A DNA stretch of 5,525 nucleotides from Sphingobacteriia bacterium (GTDB taxonomy: Bacteria; Bacteroidota; Bacteroidia; Chitinophagales; Chitinophagaceae). A program made the position numbers and the translations under genes. Below the pieces are notes generated by a model that was given only the letters and a program-made list of their open reading frames with translations, was not told where the DNA came from and searched no databases. Every line of letters begins with the position of its first letter. The stretch's first letter is position 1. Below, piece after piece: positions 1 to 5,271 of the stretch. Location of the stretch: positions 1-5,525 of the forward strand of contig RDYY01000077.1 in assembly GCA_004293505.1 (NCBI GenBank), given 5' to 3'.

Positions 1-1575
1 ATAACCCCGGGCACAGAAATACTGAAACTCATGCCACATCGAGCTTTCACCCGGTCCCCACATGGCCGAAGGCCCACCGTGAATGTTTAAAATGGTGGGG
101 TATTTTTTGCCTGCCACATAACGGGTGGGCTTCATGACCCAATATTCAACGGTCAATCCTTTTTCGTTCACAAAGGATTTTTTCTCGGGAAAGCTCAATT
201 GTTTTTGGGCCACCCAATCGGCATTGAAGCGGCTGATGGTTTGGCTGTTTAACCCCCCCGCATCGGATTGGTACAATTCAAAGGGATTCTCCACCCGGGT
301 TTGCACAAAAACCAATTGGTTGCCAGCCAAGTCAAAACTGTTCACACCCCCATCGGCCGGCGTCAAAGCCTTGGCCTGCTTGGTTTTCAGGTCCATGCGG
401 TAAATGGGTGCACCCCCATTGCTTTGGGCCGAAAAATAAAGGGCATCTTCTGCAGCCGTCCACACCAGATTGCCCTTGTTGCGGTCAAAGGGCAAGGCCG
501 TTGCTTTGGACAAGTCCCCATTAATGGGCATGAGCAAGAGTTGCGGTACGTCTACAAAAGACACCGATCCTTGTTGAAAAGCCAACCACTTGCCACTGGG
601 CGATAATTTGGGCGATGTAAAGGTTTTACCGGGGGCACCCAACAAGGTTTTGGTGGCACCCGTTGCGAGGTTGATCCACAAAATTTGGCTTTCCAATGCT
701 TTGTCGGGGTGTTGGCTGTCGTCTAGGTTGCTGGTACAAACAATGGACTGGCCATCGGGACTGAATTGGGCATTGCCAAACCGGTAAAAGCCTTTGGTGA
801 CGGCTTTGGGCGATAAACCAGTTTCGGCATCCACCACAAACAAATGCGCAAAATTCAAATCACCCGATGTAGTGGCTTCTTCTTGAAAATTCAATTTGTT
901 GATCACTTTTGCCTTGCGGTCTTGGGCATTCAGTTCCAAATAAGCCCTGATCTCGGCCATGCTGCCATTGGGATTGGGCGCGGCATTGCTGGCCAAGACC
1001 TGTTCATTTTTGGGGAAGCCTGGTTTTTCCAAAGGCCAACGGGGGGCACCCAAACCTGGGTTCAGGCTGCTGTCTTTGGCCAATTCTTTTAAGCCCACCG
1101 AAGCGCTAAAAAGGATCTTGCGCCCATCGGGGCTCCAGACCGGATTGGACGCACCGTATTTGAAGCGGGTCAGTTGCCGGGCTTCTCCTCCGCCCAAGGA
1201 AAGCAAAAAAATCTGGGGCTTGTTGTCGGCATTGCGCACAAAAGCAATTTGTTGTCCATCGGGACTCCAGGCCGCTTGGCCCGCATTGTCTTTTCCAGTC
1301 AAGGGCCGGGGCTTGCCCTTGCCACCCAGGGGCACCAGCCACAATTGGTTCTGGTAGCGGTATTCCCATTTGCTCTCGGCTTCGGGTTCAATGTTGTTGA
1401 CAGAGACCAAAGCTTCTTGGCCACCGGGGCGGATGCTGACCCCACTCAATTGTTTTACTTGCAACAAGTCTGTCACTTGCACCAAGGATTTGGGTGCAGG
1501 GGATTGGGCCATCACCAGGCCAACCAAGAGGGTTGCAGCCACTAACAAATACAAACGAAGCGTGCGCAATAACAT
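1..1575 (-). CDS. S9 family peptidase (prolyl oligopeptidase-like), partial at left edge
   Basis: This is a serine peptidase of the prolyl-oligopeptidase clan (S9; dipeptidyl-peptidase or acylaminoacyl-peptidase type), probably exported and cleaving short peptides. The frame is open for 525 codons without interruption. Residues 1-23 form a signal peptide: Arg at 4 and 7, a hydrophobic core, and a likely cut after V-M-A before Q24. Residues about 40-450 look like a beta-propeller, with PD40-type blades marked by W/F-S-P-D-G near 103-107, 147-151 and 271-275 and a variant LSPSG at 324-328. The hydrolase domain begins near 475, and HGGPS at 499-503 is the oxyanion-hole motif of S9 enzymes, followed by an MWGPGE segment. 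The catalytic Ser, Asp and His lie beyond the window, so activity cannot be judged. The ATG at 1575 is the only one after an in-frame TAA 24 bases upstream. The exact S9 subfamily and substrate are uncertain. Confidence 0.9.
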   Translation of the reverse strand, partial: MLLRTLRLYLLVAATLLVGLVMAQSPAPKSLVQVTDLLQVKQLSGVSIRPGGQEALVSVNNIEPEAESKWEYRYQNQLWLVPLGGKGKPRPLTGKDNAGQAAWSPDGQQIAFVRNADNKPQIFLLSLGGGEARQLTRFKYGASNPVWSPDGRKILFSASVGLKELAKDSSLNPGLGAPRWPLEKPGFPKNEQVLASNAAPNPNGSMAEIRAYLELNAQDRKAKVINKLNFQEEATTSGDLNFAHLFVVDAETGLSPKAVTKGFYRFGNAQFSPDGQSIVCTSNLDDSQHPDKALESQILWINLATGATKTLLGAPGKTFTSPKLSPSGKWLAFQQGSVSFVDVPQLLLMPINGDLSKATALPFDRNKGNLVWTAAEDALYFSAQSNGGAPIYRMDLKTKQAKALTPADGGVNSFDLAGNQLVFVQTRVENPFELYQSDAGGLNSQTISRFNADWVAQKQLSFPEKKSFVNEKGLTVEYWVMKPTRYVAGKKYPTILNIHGGPSAMWGPGESSMWHEFQYFCARGY

Positions 1576-1595
1576 GGCAAAGGGTTTAAGGGGTT

Positions 1596-1641
1596 AAAAT
1601 ACAAAGAATTCAGTTGCGCCTTGGCAGGGGCTTTGTATTTT
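1596..1641. promoter_or_regulatory. Perfect 11-bp inverted repeat in divergent promoter region
   Basis: AAAATACAAAG at 1596-1606 and CTTTGTATTTT at 1631-1641 are exact reverse complements separated by 24 bases. They sit in the 82-bp gap between the S9 peptidase (minus) and the AhpD-like gene (plus). The right arm overlaps the -7 element proposed for the plus-strand promoter. The left arm presents the same CTTTGTATTTT to the minus strand, where a weaker -7-like TATTTTAA follows. The repeat may be a dimeric regulator's operator or simply two mirror-image promoter cores. The match is certain; the function is inference. Confidence 0.5.
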
Positions 1642-1643
1642 TG
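1614..1643 (+). promoter_or_regulatory. Bacteroidota-type promoter for the AhpD-like/korB unit
   Basis: TATTTTTG at 1636-1643 fits the Bacteroidota -7 consensus TAnnTTTG exactly. A TTG at 1614-1616 lies 19 bases upstream, in the usual place of the -33 element. Transcription would start around 1650, giving a very short leader before the ATG at 1658. No Shine-Dalgarno sequence is visible; the bases before the ATG are A/T-rich, as is normal in this phylum. Confidence 0.65.
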
Positions 1644-1657
1644 CCAAAACCCATTTT

Positions 1658-2011
1658 ATGGCCGATTTGGTACAAGAATTCAATGATTACAGGGAGCGGA
1701 TGAACGAATTGATCCTGAGCAAAAACAACCTGGTCATGAAACGCTTGTGGAACCTGGACACCAATACCTACGATGCAGGGGCTTTGGATAAAAAGACCAA
1801 AGAAATGTTGGGCCTGGTGGCCAGCATGGTCTTGCGTTGTGATGATTGCATCAAATACCATTTAGGCAAGAGCCATGAATTGGGCGTGAACACCGAAGAA
1901 ATGTATGAGATTTTTGCTGTGGCCAACATTGTGGGGGGTACCATTGTAGTACCCCATACCCGCCGCGCAGCCGAATATTGGGAAGCTTTGCAAGCCACCG
2001 AAAACAAATAA
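1658..2011 (+). CDS. Carboxymuconolactone decarboxylase family protein (AhpD-like)
   Basis: This 117-residue all-helical protein belongs to the CMD/AhpD family. It shows the complete AhpD redox signature E-x11-C-x2-C-x3-H: E49, C61, C64 and H68. In AhpD this dithiol centre passes electrons to a peroxidase, so a thiol-dependent peroxide-reducing or repair role in the cytoplasm is more likely than true gamma-carboxymuconolactone decarboxylation, since aromatic-pathway neighbours are absent. The single-domain length is normal for the family. The start is the ATG just after a good promoter. Its TAA ends 2 bp before the korB start, so the two genes are almost certainly co-transcribed and probably translationally coupled. 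The family call is firm. The partner is unknown, and a service role for the iron-sulfur enzyme encoded next is inference from position. Confidence 0.9.
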   Translation: MADLVQEFNDYRERMNELILSKNNLVMKRLWNLDTNTYDAGALDKKTKEMLGLVASMVLRCDDCIKYHLGKSHELGVNTEEMYEIFAVANIVGGTIVVPHTRRAAEYWEALQATENK

Positions 2012-2013
2012 CC

Positions 2014-3022
2014 ATGAGCCAAAACCCACCCGTTTTAACCGCCAAAGATTTTGCCACCGACCAGGAAGTACGCTGGTGCCCCGGTTGTGGCGATTATTCC
2101 ATTTTGGCCCAGGTGCAAAAAATAATGCCCAACATGGGCGTGCCCAAAGAAAACATTGTCATTGTCAGTGGCATTGGTTGCAGCAGCCGCTTTCCCTATT
2201 ACATGAATACCTATGGCATGCACAGCATCCATGGTCGCGCTACCGCCGTGGCCACGGGCCTCAAAGCCACCCGGCCTGAATTGAGCGTGTGGATTGTAAC
2301 CGGCGATGGGGATGGCTTGAGCATTGGGGGCAACCACACCATTCATTTGTTGCGCCGTAATTTGGACGTCAATATTTTGCTCTTCAACAACCAAATTTAT
2401 GGATTGACCAAGGGCCAGTATTCACCTACTTCAGAAGAGCACAAAGTGACCAAGAGCACGCCTTTTGGCAGTTTGGACCATCCTTTTAATCCCTTGGCTT
2501 TGGCCATGGGGGCCGATGCCAGTTTCATTGCCCGCAGCATGGACCGTGACCCCAAGCATTTGCAAACCATGCTGACCCGCTCTTACCAACACAAAGGATC
2601 TTCATTTTTAGAAATCTACCAGAACTGCAACATTTTCAATGACGGGGCTTTTGAAATTTTCACTGAAAAATCCACCAAGCCTGAAGAAACCTTGTTCTTG
2701 GAACAAGGCCAGCCCTTGGTTTTTGGGGCCGAGAAAAACAAGGCCCTGAAATTTGATGGCTTACAACCCGTGGTGGTCAACCTGAACGATGGGGTTTCCT
2801 TGGACGAGTGTTGGGTGCACGACGAAAAAGATTTTTACAAAGCCCAGGTTTTGGTGCGTTTGTTTGACAATCCCACCAGGACCCTTTGGCGTGTTTTTTG
2901 CCACCGATCGGCCTTGCTACGAAGACGCGATGGCTTTGCAAATGGAAGAAGCTTTGGCCACCAAGGGCAAGGGCAATTTGGACAAGCTGATTCGCGGCCA
3001 CGAGACTTGGGAGATAGCTTAA
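2014..3022 (+). CDS. korB: 2-oxoacid:ferredoxin oxidoreductase, beta subunit (KorB-like), with a frameshift near 2881
   Basis: This is the thiamine-diphosphate and iron-sulfur subunit of a 2-oxoacid:ferredoxin oxidoreductase, most like 2-oxoglutarate synthase. That enzyme decarboxylates a 2-oxoacid to its acyl-CoA while reducing ferredoxin. Visible motifs are CPGCG with C22 and C25, GIGCSSR with C56, the ThDP/Mg site GDGDG at 97-101 through NN at 125-126, and QNC with C205, giving four cysteines for one [4Fe-4S] cluster. Frame one is conserved to about residue 289 (DNPTR) and then becomes unrelated sequence ending at 3084. The family C-terminus (PFGVFFATDRPCYED to ETWEIA, stop 3020-3022) continues in the +1 frame. 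Removing one base, best A2881, restores DNPTRPFGVF and gives 335 residues, a normal length. ATG 2014 is preferred over an upstream in-frame TTG inside the preceding gene. No alpha subunit gene is adjacent. The family call is strong; 2-oxoglutarate specificity is inferred. Confidence 0.85.
2875..2884 (+). other. Frameshift site in korB
   Basis: The sequence reads CCC-ACC-AGG-A-CCC-TTT here. Upstream codons are in the frame of ATG 2014, while downstream conserved residues are in the next frame. One surplus base, most simply A2881, explains the break, because its removal gives T-R-P-F-G-V across the junction. Without a shift the protein would run to 3084 (356 residues), lose its conserved tail and overlap the opposite-strand regulator gene by 59 bases. 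A sequencing or assembly indel, a real mutation, or much less likely a programmed +1 shift could be the cause. Confidence 0.8.
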
Positions 3023-3025
3023 AAC

Positions 3026-3700
3026 CTAAGCAGGGGGACTGTTGCGGTGCAGGTGCACCAAATGGTTGCGCAAAGCAAACATGATCAGCCCTACCCGAGA
3101 ATGGGTCCCAATTTTCAAAAAAAGATTGTCGCGGTAGCCATCCAAAGTGCGTGGGGACAGGTTCATCTCAGCCGCAATTTCTTTCATGGGCTTTTCGGTG
3201 CACATCCATTTTAAAAACTGTCTTTCCCTGTCGTTGAGGTGAAGCAAGGTTTCCAATTCATTTAAAGCATCTGTTTTTTTATTGGACAATTGCTTTCTGA
3301 AATGCACGTAATACAATTCATTAAAAAAGAATCCCTTTTCTTTTAAACTGTTGAGTGCGCTTTCTAATTCATCTGGTTTGGCTTCTTTGGGCAAATAGGC
3401 TTTTACGCCCAAGTACACCATGCGGATGATGCTTTGCTCATCGGTATGCATGGACAAGACCATGATTTTGACATCGGGGTACTCTTGGCTCAGCCAATCT
3501 GCTGTTTGGTACCCATCCATGACAGGCATGGACAGGTCCAACAGAATGATTTCTGGCAACAAGCCCTGGCTCATTTGGGTTTTGAGGTCCAATCCATTCT
3601 CGGCTTCCAACATCACTTGGTAACCGGCAAAACGGTTTACAGTGTTCCGCAACCCAATGCGCAAGAGGGCATGGTCGTCAACAATGGCAACTTTTGTCAT
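3026..3700 (-). CDS. Two-component response regulator, NarL/LuxR type
   Basis: This is a 224-residue DNA-binding response regulator. The receiver domain (about 1-120) has acidic residues D8 and D9, the phospho-acceptor D55 in LLDLSMP, S83 and K105, so all phosphorylation residues are present. A LuxR-type helix-turn-helix occupies about 154-215: LNDRERQFLKW opens it, KEIAAEMNLSPRT is the turn, and LDGYRDNLFLKI contains the recognition helix. Its style matches Bacteroidota regulators, in which the cognate kinase is often encoded nearby, but no kinase gene lies in this window, so the signal is unknown. The start is ATG 3700. An out-of-frame mini-frame ATG-CTA-TGA (3705-3697) overlaps the start and is probably chance. 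The gene converges on korB with only 3 bp between stop codons, and its leader holds an inverted repeat (3711-3756). Family confidence is high; targets are unknown. Confidence 0.93.
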   Translation of the reverse strand: MTKVAIVDDHALLRIGLRNTVNRFAGYQVMLEAENGLDLKTQMSQGLLPEIILLDLSMPVMDGYQTADWLSQEYPDVKIMVLSMHTDEQSIIRMVYLGVKAYLPKEAKPDELESALNSLKEKGFFFNELYYVHFRKQLSNKKTDALNELETLLHLNDRERQFLKWMCTEKPMKEIAAEMNLSPRTLDGYRDNLFLKIGTHSRVGLIMFALRNHLVHLHRNSPPA

Positions 3701-3710
3701 AGCATTTGAG

Positions 3711-3756
3711 CGGGGGATAAAATGAAATTAAAAATATCTTTCAAATCAAGCCCCCG
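3711..3756 (-). promoter_or_regulatory. Nested inverted repeat in the response-regulator leader
   Basis: CGGGGG at 3711-3716 pairs with CCCCCG at 3751-3756. Inside it, GAT (3716-3718) pairs with ATC (3745-3747) and TGAAA (3723-3727) with TTTCA (3739-3743), with small asymmetries and an A/T-rich loop. G3716 is used by both outer steps, so not every pair can form at once. In the regulator's sense the structure ends 11 bases before its ATG, so it could be an operator for autoregulation or an RNA hairpin restricting translation. The pairing is seen; the role is inferred. No clear promoter elements were found in this leader. Confidence 0.35.
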
Positions 3757-3797
3757 TGATTTCACCCAATTTTTTGTAGTGATAAAAACCAACAGAT

Positions 3798-3925
3798 AAG
3801 CAATTACACTGCTTGAAAGGATGGGGCCCATTTGGACCTTTGAAAAGTTCAAGACCATGAATGTGGTCTATTCTTCACAGAGGGGCAAAAATCACAGAGG
3901 CGGTTTCTACCGCCTTTTTGTTTTC
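3798..3925 (+). ncRNA. Candidate structured small RNA or leader RNA upstream of yciO
   Basis: No convincing coding gene lies here, but short inverted repeats follow each other up to a strong terminator. They are AAGCA/TGCTT (3798-3802 with 3810-3814), AAAGG/CCTTT (3816-3820 with 3837-3841) enclosing ATGG/CCAT (3821-3824 with 3828-3831), TTGAA/TTCAA (3840-3844 with 3848-3852) and AGACCA/TGGTCT (3852-3857 with 3864-3869). A direct repeat TCACAGAGG occurs at 3875-3883 and 3892-3900. The second and third hairpins share bases 3840-3841. TGGACC (3833-3838) can also pair with GGTCTA (3865-3870), including one G-T wobble, so alternative folds are possible. It resembles no RNA family I recognise. The 5' end is a guess: a TTTG at 3773-3776 might be a -33 element, but no good -7 match follows. 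The terminator without an upstream plus-strand gene is the strongest argument that a short transcript exists. Confidence 0.35.
3898..3925 (+). terminator. Intrinsic (rho-independent) terminator
   Basis: AGGCGGT (3898-3904) and ACCGCCT (3909-3915) form a perfect 7-bp GC-rich stem with a TTCT loop, followed at once by a T-rich run (TTTTTGTTTT, 3915-3924). The T-run is only on the plus-strand side, so it stops rightward transcription. It lies about 50 bp before the yciO start, and the nearest plus-strand gene upstream, korB, ends 876 bp away beyond an opposite-strand gene. It therefore probably ends a short local transcript or attenuates transcription into yciO. Confidence 0.85.
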
Positions 3926-3973
3926 CATCGGCCCTGCTCAAAACCATGTTGTGGCATTGGTGTAACTTGGGCC

Positions 3974-4582
3974 ATGCTCATCCGCCTCCACCCCGACAAC
4001 CCCCCAGACCGCTTGGTGCAGCAAATTGTGGCGTCTTTGCAAAAGGGCGGGGTCATCATCTATCCCACCGATACCATTTATGGTTTGGGTTGCGATGTGT
4101 TCCAACACAAAGCGGTAGAGAAAATTGCCCGCATCAAACAAATTGACCCGGCCAAAGCCCAACTGAGTTTTGTGTGCAACGATTTAAGCGACCTGAGCCA
4201 ATACGCCAAAGCCATTGACACGCCCACTTACCGGATGCTCAAGGCCAAACTGCCCGGCCCCTATACTTTTATCTTGCCCGCTAGCAAGCAAGTGCCCAAG
4301 ATTTTGCAGAACAAAAAAAGCACCATTGGCCTGCGCATCCCCAACAACAAAATTGCCTTGGCCATTGTAGCGGCCTTGGGCAGGCCCTTGTTGTCGGCTT
4401 CCTTGCCGGGTGAAATGGTAGAAGACTATACCGATCCCGAGACCATGCAGGAACAGTTTGGTCACTTGGTGGATTTTGTGGTGGATGGGGGCAATGGGGG
4501 CATGGTACCTTCTACCATTGTGGATTGTACGGGCCCGGCTTACGAAGTGGTGCGCCACGGGGCGGGTGAATGGGAAGAATAA
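3974..4582 (+). CDS. yciO: YciO-type Sua5/YciO/YrdC family protein (annotated as L-threonylcarbamoyladenylate synthase)
   Basis: This 202-residue protein has the YrdC fold. Family members TsaC/Sua5 make threonylcarbamoyl-AMP from threonine, bicarbonate and ATP for the t6A modification of tRNA. Motifs seen are PTDTIYGLGC (31-40), PGPYTFIL (94-101), STIGLRIP (116-123), LLSASLPG (139-146) and PSTIVD (179-184). The overall pattern, including LSFVCNDLSDLSQYA near 64-78, is that of E. coli YciO (about 206 residues) and not TsaC. The K-x-R motif expected near 55 reads K-Q-I, and the S-x-N end of the active-site signature is replaced by SASL. Efficient TC-AMP synthesis is therefore doubtful. The frame is open upstream to 3821, but ATG 3974 is chosen because it gives the family's N-terminus and lies after the terminator. 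A poor -7 match, TAACTTGG (3963-3970), is very close to the start. The gene converges on rnhB with 3 bp between stops. Confidence 0.85.
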   Translation: MLIRLHPDNPPDRLVQQIVASLQKGGVIIYPTDTIYGLGCDVFQHKAVEKIARIKQIDPAKAQLSFVCNDLSDLSQYAKAIDTPTYRMLKAKLPGPYTFILPASKQVPKILQNKKSTIGLRIPNNKIALAIVAALGRPLLSASLPGEMVEDYTDPETMQEQFGHLVDFVVDGGNGGMVPSTIVDCTGPAYEVVRHGAGEWEE

Positions 4583-4585
4583 AAT

Positions 4586-5185
4586 TTAAAAACCCATGCT
4601 CAACTGGGGTGGGGCAATGTCAAAACTTTTGCGGTGCAAGGGCGTGAGGCCATTGGCTTCAATGGCCATGCGGTGTTCCAAGGACCCATAACCCTTGTTG
4701 CGGTTCCACCCGTATTGGGGGTATTGCAGGTGCAATTGGTCCATGTGCTCGTCGCGGTAGGTCTTGGCCAAAATACTGGCGGCGGCAATGGAAGCATACA
4801 GCCCATCGCCTTTGATGATGCAAGTGTGCCGGATCTGGGGATAGGCATAAAAGCGGTTCCCGTCTATGAGCAGGTGATGGGGCAGGATTTTTAAGCGAGA
4901 AATGGCCAATTGCATGGCTTTGATGCTGGCTTTTAAAATATTGATCTTGTCAATTTCGGCCACGTCTACACTGGCCACGGACCAAGCCAGGGCTTGGGTT
5001 TCGATCACTTCGCGCAAGACGCTTCTTTGTTTGGCCCCCACTTGTTTGCTGTCGTTGAGCAAGGGGTGGCGAAAATCGGGGGGGAGGATAACGGCGGCGG
5101 CAAAGACTGGACCGGCATAAGCGCCCCGCCCAGCTTCATCGCAACCGGCTTCTGTTCTTCCGGCTTCCAAATAGGGTTCCAGCAT
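4586..5185 (-). CDS. rnhB: Ribonuclease HII
   Basis: This 199-residue enzyme cuts the RNA strand of RNA-DNA hybrids and starts removal of single ribonucleotides misincorporated in chromosomal DNA, acting in the cytoplasm with Mg or Mn. It is full length for the family. Visible motifs are GCDEAGRGAYAGPV with catalytic D16 and E17 and the GRG loop at 19-21, DSK at 45-47, IDGN with catalytic D108, KGDGLYASIAAAS with the fourth acidic residue D127, and NKGYGS with Y166, the tyrosine used to recognise the ribonucleotide 2'-OH. All four metal ligands are present, so it should be active. ATG 5185 gives the short N-terminus usual for Bacteroidota homologues. It is transcribed away from ctaA and converges on yciO. 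No clear promoter was found; a 16-bp dyad lies upstream at 5209-5224. The identification is secure. Confidence 0.97.
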   Translation of the reverse strand: MLEPYLEAGRTEAGCDEAGRGAYAGPVFAAAVILPPDFRHPLLNDSKQVGAKQRSVLREVIETQALAWSVASVDVAEIDKINILKASIKAMQLAISRLKILPHHLLIDGNRFYAYPQIRHTCIIKGDGLYASIAAASILAKTYRDEHMDQLHLQYPQYGWNRNKGYGSLEHRMAIEANGLTPLHRKSFDIAPPQLSMGF

Positions 5186-5208
5186 GGGCCAAAGGTCTTC
5201 TATTCCCC

Positions 5209-5224
5209 TGATTTGTGAAAATCA
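5209..5224. promoter_or_regulatory. 16-bp dyad between rnhB and ctaA
   Basis: TGATTT (5209-5214) and AAATCA (5219-5224) are exact reverse complements around a GTGA centre. The site is in the 86-bp divergent gap, 23 bases upstream of the rnhB start and just upstream of the ctaA promoter region. The size and symmetry suit a small dimeric regulator, but a 6-bp arm can occur by chance and no regulator is recognised. Confidence 0.25.
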
Positions 5225-5229
5225 AACCC

Positions 5230-5256
5230 TTGCTTGCTTGCGGTGTTATAATTTTG
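5230..5256 (+). promoter_or_regulatory. ctaA: Bacteroidota-type promoter for ctaA
   Basis: TAATTTTG at 5249-5256 is an exact match to the -7 consensus TAnnTTTG. The expected -33 TTG could be at 5230-5232 (16-base spacer, slightly short), at the start of three tandem TTGC units (5230-5241). The transcript would begin a few bases before the ATG at 5272, giving a very short leader. Confidence 0.65.
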
Positions 5257-5271
5257 ACACAAGACAAGCAT

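Noticed and set aside
125..1545. Several plus-strand open frames over the peptidase gene
   Set aside because: They are shadows of the uninterrupted minus-strand S9 frame, which has a signal peptide and family motifs; the plus-strand translations show none.
1978..2013. Earlier TTG start for korB inside the preceding gene
   Set aside because: ATG 2014 lies 2 bp after the upstream stop and gives the usual N-terminus, whereas the TTG would add 12 residues of out-of-frame AhpD-like coding sequence.
3017..3031. GCTTA/TAAGC hairpin over the korB and regulator stop codons as a bidirectional terminator
   Set aside because: The stem is only 5 bp and A/T-rich, and there is no T-run on either side.
3697..3705. 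Mini-ORF ATG-CTA-TGA overlapping the response-regulator start
   Set aside because: Two codons are too short to argue for a leader peptide, and such a pattern arises easily by chance.
3821..3973. In-frame extension of yciO back to an ATG at 3821
   Set aside because: The extra 51 codons run through the intrinsic terminator and hairpins, have no similarity to the family, and ATG 3974 gives the normal YciO N-terminus and length.
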